This document shows, piece after piece, positions 1 through 12,300 of a DNA stretch of 64,000 nucleotides (position 1 is the first letter of the stretch; every line of letters begins with the position of its first letter). Source of the DNA: Tachypleus tridentatus (lineage: Eukaryota > Arthropoda > Merostomata > Xiphosura > Limulidae). Below the pieces are notes generated by a model. That model ran no database searches, was not told the origin of the DNA, and saw only the letters and a list, made by a program, of their open reading frames with translations. Both the position numbers and the translations under genes were made by a program. The DNA is taken from assembly GCF_004210375.1 (NCBI RefSeq), contig NC_134837.1, positions 160,063,310 through 160,127,309 of the forward strand. Reading direction: 5' to 3'.

Positions 1-1189
1 TACGGGATCGAATCCGATAACAGAACATGATTACTCTTTCAGTCTTAAGGGTGGCATTGCCAAAAAAGGATGAAACAAGAATATAAGGATTATATAGCTA
101 TATATAGGTCATTTCTAAATAGCATTCAATATTAAAATTTAAAGTTACACTGTAAAGTTCACAAGTACAAAATGGTAAAGTGGTCGGTCAAATCGACCGA
201 CCTCTTAGAGTCTGTAATAATGAAAGCGTGTTTTGACCAAACGTGGTTTACTTTGTAGGTAAGTCCTAGGCTCTTAGTTACAGTGCATATACGCTCCCTG
301 ACATAACCATGATATTATGATAAACAAACTGCTTACAAACTATCAGGAATGCATGCCTTCCAAGAGCAATAATATTTAAGCTAAGTATGTATTTTTAAAT
401 TTTAATATTTAAAGTCATGTGAAGATGATCTATGTATAGCTGTATCATCACAATATTCTTGTTTGTGCTCGTTTTGCTTTCCGCTATCTAAACATCATTT
501 TATATTTACAATATCTTTTTATTACTTCTTTTGTGATGTTTTACCTTGGCTGAAAGTTAGTGTTTTCTATGAATGAGTATATAAGGTTTAATATTATGTG
601 TATTGAATTTTTTTACTCCTTCACTTCATATTTAATATGAGATTTGCTCCCTAAAAACACCAATCGTACAGTGTACAAAAAAGTGAGTATTCGACATCGT
701 ACATTCATCTAATGTTCTCCTGTTATTGGCTGATAATTCCTGCTTCACATTGTAGTTAAACGTTTTGAAGGAATCCATTTTTTTTGTGCAAAATTAACTT
801 CAAGGGGCAGTGATAATATCGTTTACACTAGAATTGATTTTTTTAAAATAAGTACTACTAGTTATAACGACTAAGCAATAATATCATGAAATGCCCAGAA
901 AAACATAGTGTAGATTTAGGTTCAAACTGACGTTAACGTTAAAGTACTTGTGCGGTTATTTCGAATGAAACAAAAACAAGAAAGATGAGCAATTTGATGC
1001 ATTGTTCATTTTCTGGTTTGGTATCTCAGCGATGGTTTCTTGACTTGTTTTTGGGTTTGTAGTGTAGAGTGACTATTGAAAGTTTGTGGCAATCATCTTT
1101 TAAAGTTAAACTCTTTGCCAATTTTTAAAATTTTTCAACGTGCATCTTTTTTTTATGGTTATTGAGTGCATTGGTCATACCTACATATA

Positions 1190-1468
1190 GTGTTTGTTTG
1201 TTTTTGAATTTCGCACAAAGCTACTCGAGGGTTATTTGTGGTAGCCGTCCCTAATTTAGCAGTGTAAGACTGGAGGGAAGGCAGCTAGTCATCACCACCC
1301 ACCGCCAACACTTGGGCTACTCTTTTACCAACAAATAGTGGGATTGACCGTCACATTATAACGCCCCCACAGCTGAAAGGGCGTGCATGTTTGACGCGAC
1401 GGGGATGCGAACCCGCGACCATCAGATTACGAGTCGCACGCCTTAACACGCTTTGCCATGCCGGGCCT
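1190..1468 (-). mobile_element. SINE-A, full length
   Basis: Reference copy for family A (~275 bp). On its own strand: a tRNA-derived head GGCCCGGCATGGC with A box and B box (GGTTCGAATCC-like), anticodon region CTCGTAATC (Thr-CGT-like), a middle part with GTGACGGTCAATCCCACTAT and GTGATGACTAGCTGCCTTCC, and a tail GATAGCCCTCGTGTAGCTTT ending in CAAA repeats. The head gives RNA polymerase III promoter boxes; a LINE would supply reverse transcriptase. Confidence 0.92.
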
Positions 1469-2463
1469 GTACATATAGTGTCGACTGAGTTTGTAATGTT
1501 CAGCCTATGAAATGAGTAGCATCTAATAGTTGCGATTAACTACATTCGACTTTCATCCTGTTCTGTAGGAATGAAATAATATGGTGCGTCATATTTAGTA
1601 ACCAATTGTGTAATATGTGATCAATAACTGTTCGTATTAAATACATGACATCTTAAATTTTGTCACAATTGTCATGGCTTTCTTAAATATTCATGCAGTA
1701 TGAATGTTTAACGATTTTGTTTTGAACTAATGCTTTTCAGCTCGTATTAGGTCAAGAATTAATGAAACATTTTCTCATTTTTTAAAGTCGCTTGAAATTC
1801 TACGAAGAAAGAAATCTTCTTTATTAAAACTATCGAATAATGTTAAAGAAATAGCACACGTCCCTCAACATTTGTTGGTTAATATGAAATATAAATAGTT
1901 GTTTGAACTTCTCTCAGTGTTCACATATTTTTAGTAACGTTTTTTACAAAATTAATGGACGTAATGAATGATGATATTAGAAACCTCAGAACAAAGTTTC
2001 GTAAGTCATTTTCTTACTATTAGTTGGCAAATATTTGTTGCAGCAATAGACAAATAGAACATAAGCATATAGACAAGAAACCTGGATAGAAGTCAGCCTT
2101 CACTTCGTACGTAGAACTCACAACGTACTTGTTATTTGTGAAATTGCGCATTCCAGCAATTCTCCTCTCTATCTGCGCTCTTCTGTTGAACGACCCGTAT
2201 CTGGGTCAGGGACAGCCAACTGTGTGTGTTTCATTGGTGGGTAATGTGGAGAGGTAAGTGTTACACAGAAAAAAAAAATTGAAATACTTGTTGATTGGTA
2301 AAAATTCAAAGAACTTGTATTTTTAGCAAATATGTGTTTATTTCATTTTGTGTGATTTTTAAGTAAAAAGATACATGGGATGTGAGATCTTTCTCCCACC
2401 GCAGGGATCGAACCCTGTGTTTTATTGTTAAGTGCTATCACACTGTTGAGCCATCAAGAATCT

Positions 2464-2748
2464 TTTTGTTTGTTTGTGTGTTTTTGAATTTCGCGCAAGG
2501 CTATACGAGGGCTATCTGAGATAGCCATCTCTAATATACTAGTGTAAGACTACAGCGAAGGCAGCTAGTCATCACCACCCACCGCCAACTCTTAGGCTAC
2601 TCTTTTACCAATGAATAGTAGGATTTATTGTCACATAATTACGCCCTCACAGCTGAAAGGGTGAGCATGTTTGGTGCGATTAAGATTTGAACCCATGACC
2701 CTCAGATGATGAGTCGAAAGCCTTAATCCACCTGGCCATGCCGGGCCT
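2464..2748 (-). mobile_element. SINE-A, full length
   Basis: Slightly diverged copy; the head end runs into a T-rich stretch at 2748-2760. Confidence 0.9.
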
Positions 2749-3237
2749 TTTTTTTTTTTAAGAACAAAAATAAATAAAGAGACAACAAACACATTAACAA
2801 TTGTAGGTATCAATCATTTTTGGTATTGCTTTTATTAATTTCTAATCTCCACCTGGAAGATTCCGTCTGCTATAATTCTAGAAGTATTTTGCTAAGGTTA
2901 AAACTATAGAAATGATTATCTGTCCCAAAAAGTTTGGTACGCACTGACGTGTAGTTGAACAGTTCTTACAAGTGTTTTTATTAAAAGAATGGGGACAACT
3001 ACGAGAGAACAAAAAAATGTTTAAGAATATCTTAATTGTTTCTGTATTATTGATTTTTAGAGTTATGAAGTTAGTATTGAATCCTCACCTTAATTCATGG
3101 GTTTAGGACCAACCAAATTCTTCTATGTTGATGGAATCTCATGAAACGTTATTGGGATAGCGACGAAAAGAGTAAAACTAACATAGAGGAACCCAAGTGA
3201 TGATCTTGTTTATTCAAATTAGGTTTTAGTTTTTGTC

Positions 3238-3350
3238 TCCCGCTAGTAGAACGGTAAATCTACGGATTTACAACGCTAAAATCAGGAGTTCGATTCCCAT
3301 CGGTGAGCTCAACAGAGAGCCCGATGTGGCTTTGCTATAAGAAAAACACA
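3238..3350 (+). mobile_element. SINE-C, full length
   Basis: Family C (~115 bp): head CCCGCTAGTACAGCGGTAAG-like, B box GTTCGATTCCC, then GGTGGACTCAGCAGATAGCC-like and the tail GATGTGGCTTTGCTATAAGA with A/C-rich end. The head is related to SINE-B; the tail differs in its last 15-20 bases. Confidence 0.85.
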
Positions 3351-4061
3351 AGTTTCATTTTTCTTATATGTTTATTTATCGTATTATGCATATCTCAACA
3401 TTTTTGTATGAGCTTGGCTATCACTAAGTTCGAATATTTATTGCTAGCTTACTTTGAGCAAGAGTTATTATAATTACATTAAGTTTCATATATCAAAATT
3501 TTAGGAAAGAGGAGCGAGAGAAAACAGATCTGAATAAGATGAGTTATTTCTTCTATATCTGTATATACTAACAACATTAACAACATGCCTTCTTACTCTA
3601 TCGCCACTAAATTTGTAACTTTGCGCAGAATTAAACAAATGGTAAAAGTCGGACTTGTAATAAACATTTATACAGTAGCCAACAAATTTATTCTTGCTCT
3701 ACAACCAACCTACTTATTGAACACAGTAGAAAGATGACCTTCGTATGGCTGAATGGAGTGTTGCCAAAATACAAGTTCATAGACCCAAGATTCCGTGTGG
3801 CTGCCTTGCTAAACCATGTTGCTTTCTTTTGTTTTTTCTTTCCGACTCTAGAGATTAAATATGACCTTCTTTTAAATATTAAAGTATTTTAATCCTAATG
3901 TTTTGTATTAGTAGTTGTTGAAATGTATGCTTTGTATACATTTTATTATCTCTAAAATTCTTGACTTGGTTTAATGTATTGATATCAACCAGAAAAAAAA
4001 AAAAAAGAGACAAATTATGAAACAGCTGGTTGCTAGGTAGTGTTAGGTACGTGTTATACCA

Positions 4062-4332
4062 GGCCCGGCATGGCCAGTGGTTAAGGCACTCGACTTGTAG
4101 TCTGATGGTCACGGGTTCGAATCGTCGTCATACCAAACATCCTCACCCTTTCAGCCTTGAAGGCGTTGTAATGTGATGGTCAATCCCACTATTCGTCGGT
4201 AAAAGAGTAGCTCAAGAGTTGGCGGTGAGTGGTGATGACTAGCTGCCTTTCCTCTCGTTTTACACTGCTAAAGTAGGTACGGCTAGCACAGATAGCCCTC
4301 GTGTAGCTTTGCGCGGAATTCAAAAAACAAAC
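4062..4332 (+). mobile_element. SINE-A, full length
   Basis: Head AGGCCCGGCATGGCCAGTGG to tail GAATTCAAAAAACAAAC. Confidence 0.92.
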
Positions 4333-5062
4333 ATGTCATACCTGTTTCTTTGTAAAGTGGTTAAAGCTCTGCTGGAAAACCTGTTAGTTAAACATGTATT
4401 ACCTCATTTGTTTACGTTCTTGAATTATATTGTTCAGTTTTATTTCCATCAGATTGCTATGTATTATCCAGAACGATGGTACACGCGTTCGACTTAAAAC
4501 GGAAAATTAGCGGATCGTCAAATAATCATACTATTCAGTTACAGAATAAAGTCAGTTGTTATAAATCGTGTACATTGATGTTTGACAATCGTAAACTGAG
4601 ACTAAATACCAAGATAAGAATATGGTGTTCAACAGTTGTTTATTCTCGCATTTTGCATCCCAACTAACAAATTTTTAAACCTTTTGTCCTAAAATAAAGT
4701 TATTTTTTTAAACAAATATAAAAGGAAGTTATTGTACTTACTGTCAACAGTCCTCATGTTATCGTGCGGGCAAAGAAACGCAACATAGATTAATTTACAT
4801 TCTCACGTCACCGTGACTACAAACACATCATGAAACCGGATTCATTTGATATTTCTGTAGGGCACATATTTGATGAATGGAAGAGATGCTATTAAAATAC
4901 TGTATTGTAAGTGGTAAAACAGTTGTGGCAACAAACCTTTAAAGTGATAAAGAAAATTGTAATACAGTTTGCGACATTTTTACTTCGTATATTTATGCAT
5001 ATATTATTTTTGTCACTAGACTAGTTGTATTTGAGTTTGAAGGTTATTTCTTATACAAATTC

Positions 5063-5339
5063 GGCCCGGCATGGCCAGCTGGTTAAGACACTCGACTTGT
5101 AATAATCCGAGGGTTGAGGGTTCGAATCCTCGTCACACCAAACATGCTCGCCGTTCCAGCCGTGAGGGCGTTATAATGTTACGGTCAATCCCACTATTCG
5201 TTGGTAAAAGAGTAACCCAAGAGTTAGCGGTGAGTGGTGATGTCTAGCTCTAGTCTTAGACTGCTAAATTAGGGACGGCTAGCGCAGATAGCCCTCTTGT
5301 AGCTTTGCGCAAAATTCAAAACGAACCAAAACCAAACAA
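5063..5339 (+). mobile_element. SINE-A, full length
   Basis: Intact head; a short deletion near 5,245 in the CTGCCTTCC region. Confidence 0.92.
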
Positions 5340-5546
5340 CTTCCTATACAAATTCAGTCGTAAACTATCTTACATTTTCTTGTTGTACTTATTCTATTTA
5401 AAGTTAATCTGTACAAGGTGTAATTTTAAAGTTCGATTAAATATCGAATGTTACTTTTGTTCTTTGTGTATTTATGAAGTGACTAAAGAATGTTTGACTT
5501 AAATATTTAAATGCTCAAAAATATAGTTTAACGTAACCTTTACCCT

Positions 5547-5643
5547 TCAGTGGCACAGTAGCATGTCGTTAGAAACCAGGCTTCTATATCCGTGGTGAGC
5601 AGAGCATTGTGTAGCTTTGTGCTTAATTTCAAACAAACAAATA
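5547..5643 (+). mobile_element. SINE-B with internal deletion
   Basis: Family B is about 115 bp: a tRNA-like head CAGTGGCACAGCGGTATGTC, a B-box GGTTTCGATACCC, GTGGTGGGCAGAGCACAGAT, and the tail TTGTGTAGCTTTGTGCTTAA followed by CAAA repeats. This copy lacks ~25 bp of the head. Confidence 0.8.
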
Positions 5644-6140
5644 AACGCTATCTTTTTCAAAGTTTGTAGTCTGTGATTTGTTGCACACACCGTAGATATA
5701 TTTTCTACATTAAAAATCAAATTTGCATAACTTTGCATAAGTTTTTCTTTTATTTCGCTATCAGTTGTAAGTCAAAATTTATTCTACAAATCGCGTTACT
5801 AATCGATAGTTAACAATATTTTGCACCGTTTTATAAATAACCAAAGTGGTAAAAAAGACGTGATCTCGAAAAGTACAGAATTGTCCCACGAATGTAATAT
5901 ACTGTTCCATTACCACAGCTAGCTAGCTGTGTGCTATAAACGTAAAGCTAGTATTTCGCTGCATTTATTTGGAACTTCATTAAAATTTACGAGAGTTAAA
6001 AATACCCATAGATTTGAACACAAACATGGAACTTTTGCTACCTCTTATAATGAAAGTTTGAAAAATTTACAAAAAATACACAAGTAGGTTCATCCAATAG
6101 TGATTAGTCGTATAATGCATTCTGTTGCCTTTCCATGCAG

Positions 6141-6341
6141 TGAACGGCAGCAAGAGTACCCAGTTAGACTCCAGGGAGAATAGAGACTTATCCACAGAAG
6201 AGATTCTTCCTTCTCAAGCTCCAAGTCCGGGATTAGACACCAAACCTCTGCTTCAGAATATCCTCCAACAAGGTTTTCAACGATCACCTTTATCTGTGTT
6301 CTACAGCCAACAGTCTCTAGTGTCGTGCAGTAGTACCACAG
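6141..6341 (+). CDS. Eip74EF: E74-like gene, first recognised exon
   Basis: Follows a pyrimidine-rich tract and the acceptor TTCCATGCAG, and ends before donor GTGAGC. It starts with two bases completing a codon, then 66 codons, then one base. The product is polar (Ser, Gln, Pro) with a short amphipathic [10 protein letters not shown] stretch and no recognised domain. An ATG at 6125 lies inside the acceptor tract and is less likely than splicing from an upstream exon. Confidence 0.7.
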
Positions 6342-9300
6342 GTGAGCAACCCATTGTTGTAGGTTCTTACAGGTTTCTGTGATCATTAGAATAGCTTGGC
6401 CTAAATACATGTACATCACGTACATAACGATGAAGCACAATCGTGGAAATTATTCGTGTCGCTCAGTTGGTAATATGAGTATGTATCATTTCCTAATTTT
6501 CCTCCATTTTTTTGTTCTTCTATTATGTAACAACTAATGATAAACCAACAATAAAGCATGGTAGTAATCTTTTACTTCTGCACTATATATAGTGTGTGTC
6601 AAATTACCATGGTTATTAAACTCGATGTTTCAGCTCTATTCACTTTGTTTAAGCTCCTTGCAATACAGAATACTAATTTCACTTGCGTTTAGTAGACATA
6701 GTGACACATTTTTATATCTCAGTAGTCGGTCGAAACTTTTCCTTCAACGCGTAAGTAGAGCATTTCATCGTGCACGAACTGCGCATGTATGTTTTCAGAT
6801 CACTTGAATACTTATGTGTTAAGAATGTGTATTTCATTTAAAATCTGTAATATATATACATATATAAGTGTACAGAAACAAGCATAAACATTTACACTGA
6901 GCTTCACGTTTAAATATGTAAAAAGGAAAGGAAGCTCAACGAATCATCTGGGATTATTCCATTGATGTAGACTTCTATTAAGTACGATATTTTCAATCTA
7001 AGGTGAAACCAATTCATTGAAAAAGCATTTCTGAAACTGAATGTAATTTTACTCGTTAAGTAATTTTTTTAAATCCGTTTCTAAATTATTACTTTTTCAT
7101 ATGTTAACTTTATTGTCGACTAAAGAGAGAGGCAAGTGACTTACCATAAACGACTGATATGTTTATGTTTAAAGAGAGAGAAAAAAATGATTTTAATGCA
7201 AAAATACAACAACTAGTAGTAGTGGAACTTTAGATTGGGTATCACGTGAGCGGGCCAGGCATAGCCAAGCGTGTTAAGGCGTGCGGCTCGTAATCTGAAG
7301 GTCGAGGGTTCGCATCCCCGTCGCGCCAAACATGCTCGCCCTCCCAGCTGTGGGGGCGTTATAATGTGACGGTCAATCCCACTATTCGTTGGTAAAAGAG
7401 TAGTCCAAGAGTTGGCGGTGGGTGGTGATGACTAGCTGCCTTCCCTCTAGTCTTACACTACTAAATTAGGGACGGCTAGCACAGATAGCCCTCGAGTAGC
7501 TTTGTGCGACATTCAAAAAACAAACAAACAATCACTTGAGCGACAGGAAAAATTAATCGGCAGGGGCATTACCAGTTTTTTACCACGGGGTGGATGGGTG
7601 GGGTGGAGAGAATATTTTAAGGAGGGCACTAAATTACAAAGCTGAAATTGATCTAAAGTTTTAATAAAATGGTCATTAAAACAAATTAACTGTAATAGTG
7701 TCTATAGAAGTTTTATTTTTGCCTTAAATGATACAAAATGAGTTTATTATATATAAAACTTGAAAATAATATATGATCAATACGCCTAGATTCAGGGGAT
7801 TGGCCGCCCCTTAGACCCACCATTGCTATTCCTCTGTTCAGCAGGGCTATGAACGTGAAACCAATAAGATTTAACGCTTATGTTTTTTTCAAACCCTCCT
7901 CTTTTCCACCATGTGTAATATGTAGCCCCTCAATCCAGCCAGAATGAGATATTAATATTTTTGTGTGTATCACTGTAACACCGAAAATAATGCATTGGAG
8001 TTCCCTGCTTGTCTCTCCCTCTTTGTTTTCGTTCAGATATCTTTAATTGTTAGCATATGAAACAGAGATAAATAGGGTTACTTGTAATAAAAGTGAGTAA
8101 AATGTCATCATTGTTTTGAAGATTTATGAGATTAAAATATCTTCGCAGGTTTTCCATAATCTTCCCTTTAAATACATGGGAAGGTAAATAAATATTCCCA
8201 AATCTTAATTGGCTTCTCCACAACATGTATAATATTGTAATACTTTTTACGTTCTTCATTAGGAGAAAAAAGTAGGTCAAAAGAACAAGGTCCTTTACAC
8301 GAATATTTCCAATTGCATACAAACTATAACAAAATATATAATTTGTCTATGAAAACAGCAAATTGCTGTTCAAACTTTTAAGTGACCCAATTCTGTCATG
8401 ACAACAGATTAGGCCACAAAATATGCTGTAATCACTGTCATTTTTATTCTTTGTTTTTCTTTTTCTTATAAATTGGTGAATTTATTTTTGTTTGATCTTT
8501 CTCTAACTTTAAGATGAGTTTCAGCTGGATAAACGTTTCTAAATGTTTAATTGAAGTACTGTTTGGTTCTTAATGTGATGAAAATAGACCGGTTAGTGCT
8601 GTTAACTTGGGGCCTTGTTAGGTAAACCTCTTTTTATTTTTGTATGCATTTGTTAGGGTCTTTGCCACCAAGTCCAGCGGATAGTGGAGTTTCTGACGTA
8701 GACAGCAGTAGTGGTCATTTAAGCGCAGAAGAGTATAAGACTAAATTACAGTCTGCATCAGGTATTTGGAATATTTCTCCATAAATCACCTTAGAAAATG
8801 AATCAGTAGAAGTTATTTATTTAGAAAAAATTATGAAAACGCTAAATCTGCTCCCATACTTTGTAAGTTTATATATATATGTAAGTAATATATATAACAA
8901 ATATATGACAATAAACATAAACCGACTGAATGGTGGGGTCACATGCTAATACATGTTCCCTCTAACCCCTATCTCAGTTTGAGCGGATTATAATGCTAAA
9001 AATTGGTTTTAGATATTTACGGTTGGCAGAACATAAGTAGCCAATTGTATAGCTTTGTACCAAACAAGAAAGAAATGTTTCCTCTGAAATCGTACGGTTT
9101 TACAAAATTTTAAGTTATTGAAAAACAACTGTTCAGTAGCTTGTGGCTTATTCCTACTCTTAAATACTTGTCTCCACAGCTTTCTCCTTTTTTCTTGTTT
9201 TGTCAACGTACTTAACTTTTTTATTTACTAATGAAATTAAGCCGTTCATTTTCGATTAATGCCAAAAAATCGTCTTCTGAATTTGAAGGTGTGAGTGCAT

Positions 9301-12300
9301 TATAAGAAAGACAAGCAATCTCACCGCTCGATTTGAGAAGAGTATTCCTAGTTTAAGAATTAGCAGGGGTATGGTGGTGGTTAGGTAAATATAAACCCCA
9401 GTGAAACAAATATTTTTTTTCTCTTCATGTCATTTTTCCCAACCACCTCAGTACCTGAATCAAATAAAAATCATAAAAAAAGAATTGCTTGTAAACAAAA
9501 TTACTTTTAAATCATCTTATTCATTGGTGAATTATTTCATGCTTTAAAAGTGGACCAATTTATATCTTCTAAACTGACCGAACCTTATGAGATAGTATTA
9601 TGTTTACAGTCGAAAACATTGTCAATAGTGAGAATACCCAACTTTTGAAACAATGCACTATAAACTCTATACGTGTATTTAATCAGCTATACTCATCCCG
9701 TAGAGATTTTCCTTAAATTCCTACGTTGTGATATAGTTTCTTTAAATATAACTATTATTGTCCAATACAGACTCTCCGAAAAGTACAGAATCACCTTTAC
9801 CAGGAAACATACACTACTATCATTCCTTTTCCAGTGTGACTCCACAGTCTTGCTTTTCTTTATTCAAGTGTCCCAATTCAGATTGTAAGTAAAATATATG
9901 TTCAGTGAATATGTTAATTATATACTTAGTTTATTTTTTGATAAAATAATGTCGTTATTGATAATTAACTTTAATTCATATGTAGGTATATAATTTTACA
10001 GTTGAAGGAAGGATCACAAAATGAAAGTTTCTTTAATACTTGTTACGTATTATAATTTATCCTAGACGAGCTCCGAATTTATTATGTAACGTATTACGAG
10101 TTCAATTATCTGGAAGTTTTAATTTGAATTTAGAGGTTAATGGAATGTCGGTATGTATCATTTTTGTGATATTTGCCAACAATATTGACACATGCAATTT
10201 TCTTTCTTAACACAAATATATTTTAATATACAAACAATAATGCAATTTATAATAACGGTTATCAAATAATGATCTATATACAAAGTTTTTACAAACTTAC
10301 AAACAATACTGAGTCTTCTATCTGATCTGGAACTGAACATTTTATCCACGGTTCACGATGAGCGAATGTTGATACACAGGTACACTTCATTTGAGGGGAA
10401 GCTAGCGAACTTCTTCACACGTGAGTTTTTCCGAAGAAAATGTCTAATGTCCTTGATAAAATAATAACGTCCGTTGTTAATTCACTGAAGTTAAACGATT
10501 TGTAATGCTCGAAATCTATAAACGTTCCTGTTTAAATATCTGTAGTTTTCGATTAATGAGCATTTATCACAATTATTGTTTCTGATCTTTAAAGTATACT
10601 AATTGTAATAAACCAACAATATTAAATTGTCTCTTGGCGTGTCGATTTATAAACTTTTAGTTACGGTGTAGTTCTCAAAAGTTCAGTTGGAGCAAATATC
10701 CTAAGATACTCTAGTGCTTTCGTGTAACATATATTGTTGATTCTTACACTCGAGAATCTTCAACAAATTTATAGAAGAGGCGAAACTTTCACAATTTACA
10801 TTTAACAGTATAAGTTACATGCATTTTTAAAATATATATTAAACTGAAACAAACACAGATATTAAAATAAATATATAATAGTAAATCTGTTATATAGTAT
10901 ACAATAAAAATTGTACTTGATTTATTCAGTGTGTAACAAATATAGTATTAAATAATGAAAAATACTTAAACAGCAATTGAACCATTCTTTTATGTTATAC
11001 TATATGTTTTATTGGCATCATTGAATTTGGCCCAAATATGTAAATATATATAATGGCTGCGGGTCAGTATGGTCTCTGTCATTTAAATGTTATTATTATT
11101 GTATTACATGTCCTCATTGTAAAGTGGAAAGTTATATTTTGTCTTGTATCAAAGCTACTTTTTGTTATTTTTTACTTACAAAGTGCTCCCTGTTCACGTT
11201 TATTTATACACTAATTATATATAGCAGCTAATAACTTTTATTCATTTTTATAGTTTGTTTGTTTAGAATTAAGCACAAAGTTACGCAATGGGCTATCTGT
11301 GCTCTGCCCACTACGGGTATCGAAACCCGGTTTTTAGTGTATAAGTCCGCAGATATACCACTATGCCACTGGGGGGCTCATTTTTTATAGAAGCAAAGTT
11401 CTGTTTAGTTTTGGAGATGTTTATGCTCTAGTCTAGGGCTACCAAAAATAAAATAAATCAAGAAATATATATGTATATTTACAATACAAAGCTTAAATAT
11501 ATATTAAAGAATATAAACATTTGTTCAAAATGTTTTTTTGAAAGAATATCGTTTTCGTATTACCAGGCTCAAAACTGATTTATTAATCAATGGTGATTCT
11601 AGTATAATACATCGCCGTTAGGGGACCTACTAGAAGACTTGTTTTAGTTGGAAAACAGGCCAGGGTCGTGTGTTTGTTTACGCCCAGTTGTGATATCACA
11701 TAGCACATTCTCATTTAACGTTTATAGGTTATCGTGTTAGTTATATTTCGCTTATTACACATTGTAGGTCGTGTTCTATTTTTGCTTCGCTATTTTCTTT
11801 TCGTTTAGTTTTCGTTGAAAGTTGTGGCCTATATTTTAACACACAAAATATGTGCTTAGTTTGTTCTATTTGAATGATACACTAACGTCTTAAGATGCTA
11901 CCAAGAACAAATAACATCTGTTTATTTTTGTAAAGATGTTATTTTCAAACTGCACCATCCTTAATTCTGCGGAAAAATATACTATTTTAATGTGCGTACA
12001 TTGTAGAAATGGGTTGACATATTTGCAGTCACACATACTATTATTTTTGTAGTGCAATACACTGTTAAAACCTATACTCAAAAAGTCGAATCTAATATCT
12101 TGTACAAAGTTAATTGTGTTTCACATTAGTTTCGTCAATATATTAAACTGTGTTTAAATTGTATATTTTGTTTCATGTTCAGACTTTCCATGAGAATAAA
12201 ACAAGAAGTTCCAGTAATCAAACAGAAAAAAAAAGGCAGGAAAAATATTAAGCGAACGACTTTTGAACTCGATGAAAGATAATTGTATTCAGATACAAAT

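Larger units (their letters stand above)
1..6140. other. non-coding flank/intron upstream of E74-like exons
   Basis: AT-rich DNA with four long SINEs and two short SINEs listed separately. No exon or complete gene was recognised. It is probably an intron of the E74-like gene because the first recognised exon begins in mid-codon. Confidence 0.5.

Noticed and set aside
6090..6440. 116-codon minus-strand open frame
   Set aside because: Antisense shadow of the E74-like exon at 6141-6341.
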